Positions 53,508 to 63,097 of a stretch of 64,000 nucleotides of DNA are shown here, piece after piece. The stretch's first letter is position 1. Each line of letters opens with the position of its first letter. The stretch is taken from contig NZ_CP085173.1 in assembly GCF_020616555.1 (NCBI RefSeq), positions 1,674,001 to 1,738,000 of the forward strand, read 5' to 3'. Origin of the DNA: Streptomyces longhuiensis (GTDB lineage: Bacteria; Actinomycetota; Actinomycetes; Streptomycetales; Streptomycetaceae). Under the pieces are notes generated by a model. It was not told the origin of the DNA. It worked only from the letters and a program-made list of their open reading frames with translations, and searched no databases. The translations under genes were made by a program, and so were the position numbers.

Positions 53508-54748
53508 CCGACGCGACCCCGCCGCCCGGCTGCCCCGCCCACTCCGGCGCGGTGGCCCTCAGCGGCCTGGAGTACCAGCAGACCCCCTCGGAGCTGTACC
53601 GGTCCCTGCGCAGGGAGCACGGCGCGATCGCGCCCGTCCTGCTCGACGGGGACATCCCGGCGTGGCTGGTCCTCGGCTATCCCGAGGTCACGTATGTCAC
53701 GAGCCACGACGAGCTGTTCGCCCGGGACTCGCGGCGCTGGAACCAGTGGGAGCACATCCCTGCCGACTGGCCGCTGATGCCGTTCGTCGGCTACCAGCCG
53801 TCGGTCCTGTTCACGGAGGGCGCCGAGCACCAGCGGCGTGCGGGCGTCATCACCCAGGCCCTCGAAGAGGTCGACCAGTTCGAACTCGCCCGTGACTGCG
53901 AGCGCATCGCCGACCAGCTCATCGACGCGTTCGCCGGCAGCGGCCGGGCCGAGCTGATGGCCGCCTTCGCGCACGCCCTGCCGATGCGGGCGGCGGTGCA
54001 GTTCTGCGGGATGCCCGCGGGCAGCACCGACACCGAGCAGCTGGTGGACGACCTGCGGATCTCCCTGGACGCGGCGGAGGGCGACGACCCGGTGGCCGCG
54101 TACGGGCGCGTGGGGGCGCGCATCCAGCAACTGGTCAAGGAGAAGCGGGAGTCACCGGGCCCTGACGTCACGTCACGGATGCTGGCGCACCCGGCGGGCC
54201 TCACCGACGAGGAGGTCGTCCAGGACCTGATCTCCGTCATCGCGGCGGCGCAGCAGCCGACGGCCAACTGGATCTGCAACACGCTGCGTCTGCTGCTGAC
54301 CGACGAGCGGTTCGCGCTGAACGTCTCCGGCGGGCGGCTCAGCGTCGGTCAGGCGCTGAACGAGGTGCTGTGGCTGGACACGCCCACGCAGAACTTCATC
54401 GGCCGGTGGGCGGTGCGCGACACACAGCTGGGCGGGCGGCAGATCCGGGCGGGCGACTGCCTGGTGCTCGGCCTCGCGGCGGCCAACACCGATCCGCAGA
54501 TCTGGCCCGAGTCGCAGGTGGGCGCGGAGAACTCGGCCCATCTGTCGTTCAGCAACGGCGAGCACCGCTGCCCGTACCCGGCCCCGCTCCTCGCGGACGT
54601 CATCGCCCGTACGGCGGTGGAGACGCTGCTCGAGCGGCTCCCCGACCTGGTGCTCGCCGTGGAGCCGCAGGAGCTGACCTGGCGCCCGTCGATCTGGATG
54701 CGCGGACTGACCGCGCTGCCGGTGCAGTTCACTCCCGTGTCGCACTGA
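53504..54748 (+). CDS. cvnE: Conservon cytochrome P450 CvnE (CYP157-like, no ExxR motif)
   Basis: A 414-residue P450 completing the conservon. The heme loop is FSNGEHRCPYPAP with Cys356. The K-helix that should read ExxR reads NEVLWLDTP, so the otherwise invariant Arg is missing; CYP157 members of Streptomyces conservons are known to lack it. The oxygen-activation helix VIAAAQQPTANWI also lacks the normal acid-Thr pair. These changes suggest a redox sensing or binding role or unusual chemistry. A bidirectional terminator follows. Confidence 0.92.
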   Translation: MTDATPPPGCPAHSGAVALSGLEYQQTPSELYRSLRREHGAIAPVLLDGDIPAWLVLGYPEVTYVTSHDELFARDSRRWNQWEHIPADWPLMPFVGYQPSVLFTEGAEHQRRAGVITQALEEVDQFELARDCERIADQLIDAFAGSGRAELMAAFAHALPMRAAVQFCGMPAGSTDTEQLVDDLRISLDAAEGDDPVAAYGRVGARIQQLVKEKRESPGPDVTSRMLAHPAGLTDEEVVQDLISVIAAAQQPTANWICNTLRLLLTDERFALNVSGGRLSVGQALNEVLWLDTPTQNFIGRWAVRDTQLGGRQIRAGDCLVLGLAAANTDPQIWPESQVGAENSAHLSFSNGEHRCPYPAPLLADVIARTAVETLLERLPDLVLAVEPQELTWRPSIWMRGLTALPVQFTPVSH

Positions 54749-54763
54749 TACCTGTGGGCACAC

Positions 54764-54800
54764 CGCGGCCGGGACCGGGCAACTGCCGGTCCCGGCCGCG
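54764..54800. terminator. Bidirectional terminator between two P450 genes
   Basis: Perfect 15-bp inverted repeat, CGCGGCCGGGACCGG, 7-base loop, CCGGTCCCGGCCGCG, between the convergent cvnE and the next P450 gene. Confidence 0.85.
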
Positions 54801-54804
54801 TGGT

Positions 54805-56028
54805 TCACGCCGTGGTGGGGGTGAACTGCACCGGCAGGGACTGCGGGCCGCGGGTGAACACCCCTTGTTCCACCGGGTCGAACCCGTCGGCGAGCCGCAC
54901 GTCCGGCATCGCGTCGAGGAGCTGGCCGACGCCGATCTCGACCTCGGCCTTGGCCAGCAGCGCGCCGACGCAGAAGTGCCGGCCGAGCGCGAAGGCCAGG
55001 TGGTCGGCCGCCGCCGAGAACGCGTTCGTGGCGGTGAGGTCCTCGCGGAAGATGTCGAAGCGGTCGGGCTCCGCGTAGCGGTCCGCGTCGCGGTTGGCGG
55101 CGCCGATCAGACAGGTGACAGTCGCTCCCGCGGGGATCGTGCCGCCACTCACTTCCACGTCGGTCGCCGACTGGCGCATGATCATGTGGACGGGCGGGGT
55201 GTAGCGCAGCGTCTCGGCGAAGGCGCGGGCGATCAGCGTGCGGTCCTTGCGGACGGCGTCGAGCTGCTCGGGGTGGGTGAGCAGGTTGGCGAAGATGCTG
55301 GCGATGGCCTTGTCGGTGGTCTCGCCGCCGGCCGCGAGGAGCAGGCTGCAGAACGCCTTGATGTCCTCGTCGCTCATACGGACGCCGTCGACCTCGGCGG
55401 CGCAGAGCGAGGAGAGCAGGTCGTCGCCGAGGTTGTCCCGGCGCTGCCGGATGATCGGGATCATGTACTCGGCGAACTCGACGCGGGTGCGCTCACCGGC
55501 CGCCGCGACGTCCTTGTCCCCGGACAGGTTGCCGAGGAACGCGATGACGGTGGTGTACCAGCCGTGGAAGCGCGCGTGGTCCGCCTTGTCCAGGCCCAGC
55601 ATGTCGGCGATCACGTTGACGGGGAAGCGGGTGGCGTAGCCGTCCACGAGGTCGACGGAGCCGGTGGCGCGGAAGGTGTCGATCAGCTCGCGTGAGTTGC
55701 GCTCGATGACCGGCAGGAACTTCTCCTGGAGGTCGCTCCCGCGGAACGCCGGTGCGACGAGGGCGCGCCGGACCGCGTGCTCACGCCCGCTGAGCTGGAG
55801 GATCGTCTTGCCGTGCACCGGCTCGATCTGCCAGTTGTAGTTGTCCGTCGTGAACTGCGACTCCTTGTCCTTGAAGACGCGCTCGACATCGGCGTACCGC
55901 GAGATGACGTAACTCTGCGTGGCCTCGTGCCAGATGAGCGGAGAGTGCTCACGCATGGCCGCGTAGGCCGGGTACGGATTCTCGGCGAACTCCGGCGACA
56001 GTATGTCGGGGACCTGTGCGGTGGACAT
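54805..56028 (-). CDS. Cytochrome P450
   Basis: Complete P450 of 407 residues. The oxygen-activation helix has LLLAAGGETTDKA with the acid-Thr pair, the K-helix ETLR is intact, and the heme loop is LAFALGRHFCVGALLA. GAGGGAG precedes the ATG at 56028. It faces cvnE across the terminator; in some Streptomyces conservons a second, normal P450 (CYP154 type) is paired with CYP157, and this gene may be that partner although it is on the opposite strand. Substrate unknown. Confidence 0.92.
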   Translation of the reverse strand: MSTAQVPDILSPEFAENPYPAYAAMREHSPLIWHEATQSYVISRYADVERVFKDKESQFTTDNYNWQIEPVHGKTILQLSGREHAVRRALVAPAFRGSDLQEKFLPVIERNSRELIDTFRATGSVDLVDGYATRFPVNVIADMLGLDKADHARFHGWYTTVIAFLGNLSGDKDVAAAGERTRVEFAEYMIPIIRQRRDNLGDDLLSSLCAAEVDGVRMSDEDIKAFCSLLLAAGGETTDKAIASIFANLLTHPEQLDAVRKDRTLIARAFAETLRYTPPVHMIMRQSATDVEVSGGTIPAGATVTCLIGAANRDADRYAEPDRFDIFREDLTATNAFSAAADHLAFALGRHFCVGALLAKAEVEIGVGQLLDAMPDVRLADGFDPVEQGVFTRGPQSLPVQFTPTTA

Positions 56029-56140
56029 GAAGCTCCCTCGGTCAGTAACAGGCAACGCCCACCAGGTTATTGATCATCCGTCGGCGCAGACAGCCCCCCT
56101 CACGGTTTTGGTGCGGCGGGCGGCGTGGTAGGCCCGGGCC

Positions 56141-57022
56141 TCAGCCGTCGGAGCGGCAGATGATGAAGTCGGGGAAGACGTGGCGGCCGGGCCGGTCGCC
56201 GATCTCGTCGATCGCGCGGCGGACGTCCCGCAGCTGCTCCACGGTCATCTCCAGCGGTGGCTCGTCCGGCTGACACATCGTCAGGACCGGGTGGTCGACG
56301 CCCGGCTCGCCGGTCATCTCGATGTGGCAGCCCAGCACATGGGTGACCGTACGGGCGCCCGCGAACTCGAGCATGCGGTCGATGGACTCGGTGAACGCCG
56401 CCCAGTCCTCGACGTACAGCCGCCCGGGATACACGGTGTCTCCGGTGAGCAGGAACCCGGTGTGCGGGTCGTAGTACGTGACGGCGGCCGCATGGTGACC
56501 GGGTGTGGCCAGACACTCCAGCACGCGGCCGCCCAGGTCGACCCGGGCCACCCGGCGCCGGTCGTGCGCGAACCCGAAGAACTCCCAGGCGCTGTCACGA
56601 TCCGCCCCGACCACGCGCGTGTGGGGCCGGTCGGCGAACTGGGCATCCGCCGCCACATGGTCCCCGTGGGCGTGTGTGTGCAGGACGAGGAGTTCGTAGG
56701 TGTCCCGGGGGTGCTCCGCCAGCCAGTCCTCGATGAGCCCGTCGACGACCTTGCGCAGGGGGAAGTACTCGGCGGACGCGGTGGCCCCCGTGTCGATGAG
56801 TACGGCGCGTGCGTTGCCGAACAGCAGAAACAGGAAGGGGGCCTCGTAATGCACGGCCATGTTCTGGCGAAGGACGACCGTGTGCTCGTCATAGGGGTGC
56901 ACCTGGATGTCCGGGTCGGTGTTGTGCTTCGCCGACTCCGATCCATGGATCCAGCGCACGCCCAGCGCGTGCGGCATGGGCCCCTCGGTCACGAAGTCGA
57001 CCTGCCGCGCGGTTCCACCCAC
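56141..57022 (-). CDS. Metallo-beta-lactamase-fold hydrolase
   Basis: A 293-residue MBL-fold enzyme with the zinc motif HTHAHGDHVAAD near 113-121, the second His in TPGHHAAAVTYY, the bridging Asp in FLLTGDTVYPG and a late His in VLGCHIEM. No signal peptide. GAGGAGG lies before the GTG at 57022. It lies 112 bases downstream... of no co-directional partner, since the P450 gene to its left is read in the same direction after it; the two could share a transcript. Substrate unknown. Confidence 0.88.
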   Translation of the reverse strand: MGGTARQVDFVTEGPMPHALGVRWIHGSESAKHNTDPDIQVHPYDEHTVVLRQNMAVHYEAPFLFLLFGNARAVLIDTGATASAEYFPLRKVVDGLIEDWLAEHPRDTYELLVLHTHAHGDHVAADAQFADRPHTRVVGADRDSAWEFFGFAHDRRRVARVDLGGRVLECLATPGHHAAAVTYYDPHTGFLLTGDTVYPGRLYVEDWAAFTESIDRMLEFAGARTVTHVLGCHIEMTGEPGVDHPVLTMCQPDEPPLEMTVEQLRDVRRAIDEIGDRPGRHVFPDFIICRSDG

Positions 57023-57428
57023 TGCGCCTCCTCAAGAGAGTGACCCTCCTAGGGCATCGTCCCGGCCTCCGAACCGGGCCGACCGCGTGACCTGGGTAAC
57101 GCGGAGGGGGGTCGAGCCTGTGAAGCACCCCATAGGAGCCAGATCACATACTAGAGGCGGTAGTAGCCGACGGGGTCGCCCAGAGGCCCACCAGAGGGGT
57201 CCTATTCGGTCATTTCGGACATTCCTCCGTAGTGGGGTAGTACGTCACATCCTTGCGCCCCCTCTCGGGCATCGCTAACTATGGCTGTCGTCCCGGAGAG
57301 CGGGTCGGAGCACGAGCGAAGTCGCTCGCTCCGGACCCCCGGGTCAGGGCGCGGATCTCGACTCCGCCCCGGGCGCCACACAGGCCGGCGCCGCACGATG
57401 TCCCCGAACATGAAGAGGTAATCCCCGT
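57023..57428. other. Divergent upstream region with a structured leader
   Basis: About 400 bases between the MBL-fold gene and the transglycosylase-like gene. A strong hairpin (CGGAGC and GAGCGA paired with TCGCTC and GCTCCG, 57306-57333) follows ATCGCTAACTATGGCTGTCG. Long structured leaders, including c-di-AMP riboswitches, precede some Streptomyces cell-wall hydrolase genes. I could not match the full c-di-AMP aptamer consensus, so only a structured leader is claimed. Confidence 0.4.
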
Positions 57429-57938
57429 ATGACCTTCTCCGCCCCGATCACCGCTGCCGCCCGCCCCACCCGCTTCAAGCGCGCCACCGTCACGGTCCTG
57501 GCCGCCGCCGGTCTCGCGGGTGCAGCGCTGACCTTCGCTCCGTCTCCCGCGCAGGCCGCCGAGCCCACCGCGGCGCCGAAGGTCGCTCACTCGGTCTCGA
57601 CGAAGAAGGCCACCGACGGGAACAACGTCGACGGCTGGATCAACGAGGCCCTCGCGATCATGAAGGCCAAGGGCATCCCGGGCACCTACGAGGGTCTGCA
57701 CCGCAACATCATGCGCGAGTCCTCCGGCAACCCGAACGCCGTGAACGGCTACGACGTCAACGCGGTCAAGGGCACCCCGTCCAAGGGCCTGCTCCAGGTC
57801 ATCCAGCCGACCTTCGACGCCTACCACGTCGCCGGCACCTCCCAGAGCCTGACGGACCCGGTCGCCAACATCACCGCGGCCGCCAACTACGCCGCCGACC
57901 GCTACGGCTCCATCGACAACGTCAACTCCGCGTACTGA
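57429..57938 (+). CDS. Secreted lytic-transglycosylase-like (SLT) protein
   Basis: A 169-residue exported protein: signal peptide of about 44 residues (RFKRATVTVLAAAGLAGAAL...AQAA) and a short SLT/goose-lysozyme-like domain with the catalytic Glu in NIMRESSGNPNAVN near 97, SKGLLQVIQPTFDAYH and ITAAANYAADRYG. It should cut peptidoglycan glycan strands. AAGAGG precedes the ATG at 57429. An LCP gene follows on the same strand after 67 bases. Confidence 0.9.
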   Translation: MTFSAPITAAARPTRFKRATVTVLAAAGLAGAALTFAPSPAQAAEPTAAPKVAHSVSTKKATDGNNVDGWINEALAIMKAKGIPGTYEGLHRNIMRESSGNPNAVNGYDVNAVKGTPSKGLLQVIQPTFDAYHVAGTSQSLTDPVANITAAANYAADRYGSIDNVNSAY

Positions 57939-58005
57939 GCCGTCGTGACCGCACGCGGTAACTGATCCACGGCACATCTCAACCCTCGAACGGAGGGCAG
58001 CGCCC

Positions 58006-59142
58006 ATGCCGCACACCAGCGGAGACGAAGGGCACGCGCCCTCAGCCGACGCCCTCGAACACCCCGACTACGGGTCCGCGAACCTGCACCGCTCACGCGG
58101 CAGGTCACGCAGGAAGCGGCTGCGCGTCATCACGTACACCGCACTCGGTGCCGTCCTCGTCGGCGGCGGTGGTGTGGCCTACGCGTGGTCGCACCTGAAC
58201 GGGAATCTCAAGGGCACGGACATCAATGCCGTACTGGGCGAGAACCGCCCGCACGCGGGTCACGACGGAGCGATGAACATCCTCCTCCTCGGCTCCGACT
58301 CGCGCGCCGGCACACACGGCAAGTACGGCAAGGGCGTCACCGGCGCCCGCTCGGACACGGCGATGGTGCTGCACGTCGACAAGAGCCACAAAATGGCCTC
58401 CGTCGTCAGCATCCCCCGCGACACGATGGTCGACCGGCCGCAGTGCGCGAAGCCGTCGGGCGGAACGGCGCCGGGCGAGCATCAGTCGATGTTCAACGCG
58501 GCGTACCAGGTGGGCGGTCCCGCCTGCACCGTGAAGACGGTGGAGAAGATGTCGGGCGTCCGCATGGACCACTATCTCGAGGTCGACTTCAAGGGCTTCC
58601 AGAAGTTCGTCGACGAACTCGGCGGTGTCGACATCACCACCCACCGGTCCATCAAGGACTCTTCCAGCCACCTGTCCCTGAGCGCCGGCAAGCACACCCT
58701 CAAGGGTGAACAGGCCCTGGCTCTCGTGCGGACCAGGCACGGCGTCGGCGACGGCAGCGACCTGGGCCGGATCCAGCTCCAGCAGACGTTCATCAAGGCA
58801 CTGATCCACCGCGCCGAGTCGATCGGCGTGGTGAGCAACCCCGCCAAGGCCTACGAACTCGCCGACACCGCGACCAAGACCGTGAGCGCCGACTCCGGTC
58901 TCGCGTCCGCGGACAAGCTGCTCGGCCTGGCGAAGGACCTGAAGGGCATCAGCCCCGACCACATGAACATGATCACGCTGCCCGTCAGTTACGACGCGCG
59001 GGACGCCGGCCGCGTCCTGCCGCTGACCAAGGCGTCCCACCAGGTCTGGCAGGCCCTGCGCGACGACCGGCCCATCCCCAAGTCCGTGACCGACAACTCG
59101 GTGGCAGCGCGGACCGACTCACCGGTGTCCGCCGGCGCCTAG
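58006..59142 (+). CDS. LytR-CpsA-Psr (LCP) family protein
   Basis: Membrane-anchored phosphotransferase of 378 residues that attaches polymers such as teichoic acid or polysaccharide to peptidoglycan. One N-terminal membrane helix (about 42-62) follows a basic cytoplasmic stretch, then the LCP domain: NILLLGSDSRAG, SDTAMVLHVD, SVVSIPRDTMVD, FVDELGGVDI and ALALVRTRHGVGDGSDLGR, including the Arg and Asp residues that bind the pyrophosphate lipid. GGAGGG precedes the ATG. Confidence 0.93.
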   Translation: MPHTSGDEGHAPSADALEHPDYGSANLHRSRGRSRRKRLRVITYTALGAVLVGGGGVAYAWSHLNGNLKGTDINAVLGENRPHAGHDGAMNILLLGSDSRAGTHGKYGKGVTGARSDTAMVLHVDKSHKMASVVSIPRDTMVDRPQCAKPSGGTAPGEHQSMFNAAYQVGGPACTVKTVEKMSGVRMDHYLEVDFKGFQKFVDELGGVDITTHRSIKDSSSHLSLSAGKHTLKGEQALALVRTRHGVGDGSDLGRIQLQQTFIKALIHRAESIGVVSNPAKAYELADTATKTVSADSGLASADKLLGLAKDLKGISPDHMNMITLPVSYDARDAGRVLPLTKASHQVWQALRDDRPIPKSVTDNSVAARTDSPVSAGA

Positions 59143-59161
59143 CGGCTCTCGACCCGTGCCG

Positions 59162-59626
59162 TCACGGCAGGTCGGTGCGGCCCAGCCAGGCCGGCTTCAC
59201 CGGCACCCCGTCCGCGTACCGGTCCACGGTCGGACCCGAGGGCGCCACAGCGGCGCCCTCGGGCGGCGCGGCGGGCGGGGGCGCGGCGTCCTCGGGTGTC
59301 GGCACGGGTGTCGGCTCCGTCACGGGCGTCGGCTGCGGCTCGGGCGGCGGCGCGGCGCTGTCCTTCACCAGCTCCGCGACCGTGAACCGGGAACTGAAGG
59401 ACTGCCAGGCGCCGTCGACGACGAGCAGGTACCCGTCGGCGGTACGGAAGATCCGACTGCGCTTCGGACTGCGGGGATGCTCCGGCGTGTAGCGCCCGAT
59501 CCACTCCCCCAGCTCCGCCAGGGCCTCTTCACGTGTGCCCTCCACATGCGCGAGCACGGACGCCTCGATGTGCTTGCGCTCCCCCGTCCCCACGGTCATC
59601 TCGACGATCAGCCCCCAAGTGGCCAT
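59162..59626 (-). CDS. Conserved hypothetical protein with Pro/Glu-rich tail
   Basis: A 154-residue protein: a globular N-terminal domain (MATWGLIVEMTVGTGERKHI, then EEALAELGEWIGRY and YLLVVDGAWQSFSSRFTVAE) and a Pro/Thr/Glu-rich linker to a short C-terminal segment. No signal peptide. GAGAGGGGG precedes the ATG. I have seen such proteins in many Streptomyces genomes but know no function. Confidence 0.75.
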   Translation of the reverse strand: MATWGLIVEMTVGTGERKHIEASVLAHVEGTREEALAELGEWIGRYTPEHPRSPKRSRIFRTADGYLLVVDGAWQSFSSRFTVAELVKDSAAPPPEPQPTPVTEPTPVPTPEDAAPPPAAPPEGAAVAPSGPTVDRYADGVPVKPAWLGRTDLP

Positions 59627-59730
59627 GCGCCGCCCCCTCTCCGCTCGTTCGGCTCACCCACAGCGTAGGCGGCTGCCCACCTGGGCGATCAGCGGTGGCG
59701 GGCTGGAACACCCGCTCGTAGCTTCGCCAT

Positions 59731-60795
59731 ATGACCAAGCGACAGATTGCGTACCTCGCATGCACCGCGGCCGTCGTCGCGTCGAGCGTGGGGGCCGCGG
59801 CCCCGTCGGCCGACTGCCGGACGGTGCACCGGGTGAACCCGGGCGAGTCGATCCAGAAAGCCGTGAACACGGCAAAGCCGGGTGACGTCATCGTCCTCGC
59901 CCCCGGCACCTACCACGAGAGCGTCAGCATCACCGTGTCCGGACTGACGCTGCGGGGCTCGAGCGCCCGGTCCACCGTCATCGTCCCTGCCACGGCGTCC
60001 GCCACCAACGCATGTGCCAAGGCCGGCAACGGCATCTGCGTGACCGGGACCAAGACCAAGCCCGTCGAACACGTCACCGTGCGCTCCCTGACCCTTCGCG
60101 GTTTCACCAAGAACGGTCTGTGGGCGACGGGCACCGACCGCCTCCGCGTCGAGGGAGTGACCTCCGAGAAGAACGGCCAGTGGGGCATCGGCCAGGAGCG
60201 GTCCGTGCGCGGGGTGTTCCGCCACGACGTCGTCGAGGCCAACGGCGACGCCGGCCTCTTCCTGGGCAACACGGTCGACGCCGAGGAGGGGGCACTGGAC
60301 TCCAAGGGGGCGAGGATCAGCCACAACCGCCTGCTCGGCAACCGGATCGGCGTCACCGTGCGGCGCATGCGGAACCTGACGGTCGCCAACAACGAGGCGA
60401 CCGGCAACTGCACCGCGATGTTCCTCGTCGGTGACGAGAACAAGCCGCGCCCCGGCGCGCTGAAGGTGCGCAACAACTACGTCCACTCCAACAACAAGTA
60501 CTGCGCCGCGACCGCGCGCCTGCCCTTCCTCCAGGGGTCGGGCATCATCCTCACCGGCGTCGAGGACTCGCTGGTGGCGGAGAACAGCGTCGTGAACAAC
60601 GTGGGCAAGGCCCCGATGTCGGGCGGCATCGTGCTCGCCAAGAACTTCAAGGGTGCCCTCAACCAGCGCAACGACATCCGCGACAACGTCGTGACGGGCA
60701 ACGGCACGGCCGACCTGGCCAACCAGGACAAGGGCAAGGGCAACAGGTTCCGCGACAACAGCTGTGCGGTCTCCGTGCCCGCCGGAATGTGCTGA
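59731..60795 (+). CDS. Secreted right-handed beta-helix protein
   Basis: A 354-residue exported protein with a signal peptide (about 1-28) and a parallel beta-helix made of repeated turns (VNPGESIQKAVNTAKPGDVI, then GLTLRGSSARSTVI, SLTLRGFTKNGLWATGTDRL and GSGIILTGVEDSLVAENSVV). Such folds are found in polysaccharide lyases, hydrolases and copper-binding NosD-like proteins. No catalytic set could be picked out. The start has no ribosome binding site; TAGCTT 9 bases before it may make a leaderless mRNA. Confidence 0.85.
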   Translation: MTKRQIAYLACTAAVVASSVGAAAPSADCRTVHRVNPGESIQKAVNTAKPGDVIVLAPGTYHESVSITVSGLTLRGSSARSTVIVPATASATNACAKAGNGICVTGTKTKPVEHVTVRSLTLRGFTKNGLWATGTDRLRVEGVTSEKNGQWGIGQERSVRGVFRHDVVEANGDAGLFLGNTVDAEEGALDSKGARISHNRLLGNRIGVTVRRMRNLTVANNEATGNCTAMFLVGDENKPRPGALKVRNNYVHSNNKYCAATARLPFLQGSGIILTGVEDSLVAENSVVNNVGKAPMSGGIVLAKNFKGALNQRNDIRDNVVTGNGTADLANQDKGKGNRFRDNSCAVSVPAGMC

Positions 60796-60845
60796 GGCTC
60801 CATGCCATGTCCGCACCCATCACGCCACCAGAAGCGAGGCAACAG

Positions 60846-61874
60846 ATGACGACCGTTGATCAGGCTCCCCAGTCCCCCATGCGCCTGCGGGAGCTGGTTT
60901 TCGGGGCAGCGTGCGCCGCCGCCGTACGCGCGGCGGCCCGCCTGGGCGTGGCCGACGCCCTGGGCGACACACCCATGAGCGTGGAGGACCTGGCGGCCGA
61001 GGTGAAGACCCAGCCGCTGACCCTGCGCCGACTGCTGCGCGCACTGTCCAGCCAGGGCGTCTTCACGGAGCGCCCGGACGGCACGTTCGCGCACACGGAG
61101 ATGTCCCGGCTCCTGCGCGAGGACGACCCGCACAGCCTGCGCTACATCGCGCTGTGGTGCACCGAGCCGTGGACCTGGAACGTCTGGCCGAAGCTCGACG
61201 AGGCGGTGCGCCACGGCCGCAACGTCTTCGAGGACGTGTACGAGAGCGAGTTCTTCACCTATCTCAACGAGGAGGCTCCCGAGTCGGCGCACGTGTTCAA
61301 CCGCGCCATGACGACGTCCAGCGAGCAGTCCGCGCGCGACGTCGCCGACCTCCTCGATCTGGAGGGCGTGGCCTCGGTCGCGGACATCGGCGGCGGTCAC
61401 GGGCAGGTCGTGGCCAGCCTGTTGGAGAAGCACCCCGACATGCACGGCACGCTGCTCGACCTGCCGGGGGTGGTCGAGAACGCCGACCAGCGCCTGCGCG
61501 AAGGCGGTTCGCTGTCCTCGCGGGTGCGCATCATCGCCGGCGACTGCCGCGAGGACATCCCGGTCCAGGCGGACGTCTACATCATCAAGAACATCCTGGA
61601 GTGGGACGACGACAGCACCCGCCGGGCGCTGGCCAACGTCCGCAAGGCCGCGCGGCCCGGTGCCCGCGTCATCGTCATCGAGAACCTCGTCGACGACACC
61701 CCCTCGATGAAGTTCACGACGTCCATGGACCTGCTGCTGCTCCTCAACGTCGGCGGCGCCAAGCACACCCGGCTGAGCATGGTCGAGCGGCTGACGGACG
61801 CGGGTCTCGTCCTCGGCGAGGTCCGTCCCGTCAACGCGTACCTGCACGCCTTCGAGTGCACCGTGCCCGCCTGA
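60846..61874 (+). CDS. SAM-dependent O-methyltransferase, polyketide-tailoring type
   Basis: A 342-residue methyltransferase: N-terminal winged-helix dimerisation domain (ELVFGAACAAAVRAAARLGV, TLRRLLRALSSQGVF) and the catalytic domain with VADIGGGHGQVVASLL near 178-192, DLPGVVE, NILEWDDDSTR and RLSMVERLTDAGL. Close in type to TcmO/TcmN-like aromatic polyketide O-methyltransferases. I chose the ATG at 60846 (GAGG 6 nt upstream); ATGs at 60807 and 60789 are alternatives. It converges on the type II PKS genes and likely methylates their aromatic product. Confidence 0.9.
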   Translation: MTTVDQAPQSPMRLRELVFGAACAAAVRAAARLGVADALGDTPMSVEDLAAEVKTQPLTLRRLLRALSSQGVFTERPDGTFAHTEMSRLLREDDPHSLRYIALWCTEPWTWNVWPKLDEAVRHGRNVFEDVYESEFFTYLNEEAPESAHVFNRAMTTSSEQSARDVADLLDLEGVASVADIGGGHGQVVASLLEKHPDMHGTLLDLPGVVENADQRLREGGSLSSRVRIIAGDCREDIPVQADVYIIKNILEWDDDSTRRALANVRKAARPGARVIVIENLVDDTPSMKFTTSMDLLLLLNVGGAKHTRLSMVERLTDAGLVLGEVRPVNAYLHAFECTVPA

Positions 61875-61899
61875 TCCGCAACACCTACGGTCTGCGGAC

Positions 61900-61956
61900 C
61901 ACAACCCGAGGCCGCCGGCTCCGCGTCTGACGCGGGACCGGCGGCCTCGGGTTGTG
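61900..61956. terminator. Bidirectional terminator between O-methyltransferase and PKS cyclase
   Basis: Perfect 19-bp inverted repeat, CACAACCCGAGGCCGCCGG, 19-base loop, and its complement, in the gap between convergent genes. Confidence 0.88.
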
Positions 61957-61968
61957 TCGTGCCCTCGC

Positions 61969-62301
61969 TCAGGAGGGGTTGTTGCGGTCCCAGTGGTAGA
62001 AGCGGTGCGCCATGGCGTCCTTGGGGCTGCGCCATGTCTGCGGGTCGTACGCGCTGACGTACGCCGACAGCTGATCGCTGACACTGCGGAACTCGGGGTG
62101 CCCTGCCACCTGTGCGATGGCGGGCGCCGGGTCCTCGTCGGACTCGATGAGGTGCAGGTACACGTCGCCGAACTGGAACAGGCTACGGCTGTTGACGCCG
62201 ATCAGACGCGGGAGCTCACCTCGGTCGGAGGCGGCGAACACGTCGGAGATCGCCGGCGCCGAACCGGGCGCCATGCGGGCGACGATCAGGGCGTGGTGCA
62301 T
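61969..62301 (-). CDS. TcmI-like polyketide cyclase (WhiE-ORFVII type)
   Basis: A 110-residue ferredoxin-like cyclase: HHALIVARMAPGSAPAISDV, FAASDRGELPRLIGVNSRSL, FGDVYLHLIESDED and SAYVSAYDPQTW. It directs closure of a late ring in aromatic polyketides. AGGAAGG lies before the ATG at 62301; a longer frame to 62364 has no support. Last gene of the leftward PKS set in this window. Confidence 0.9.
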   Translation of the reverse strand: MHHALIVARMAPGSAPAISDVFAASDRGELPRLIGVNSRSLFQFGDVYLHLIESDEDPAPAIAQVAGHPEFRSVSDQLSAYVSAYDPQTWRSPKDAMAHRFYHWDRNNPS

Positions 62302-62332
62302 CGGGTTTCCTTCCTGGACGGGCGGTCGGCGA

Positions 62333-63071
<739 letters not shown>

Positions 63072-63097
63072 GCGAGTGTTCTCCTTCCCGCCCGGTC

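Noticed and set aside
57236..57428. Firm call of a c-di-AMP (ydaO) riboswitch
   Set aside because: Key conserved aptamer segments could not be matched by eye, so only a structured leader is reported.
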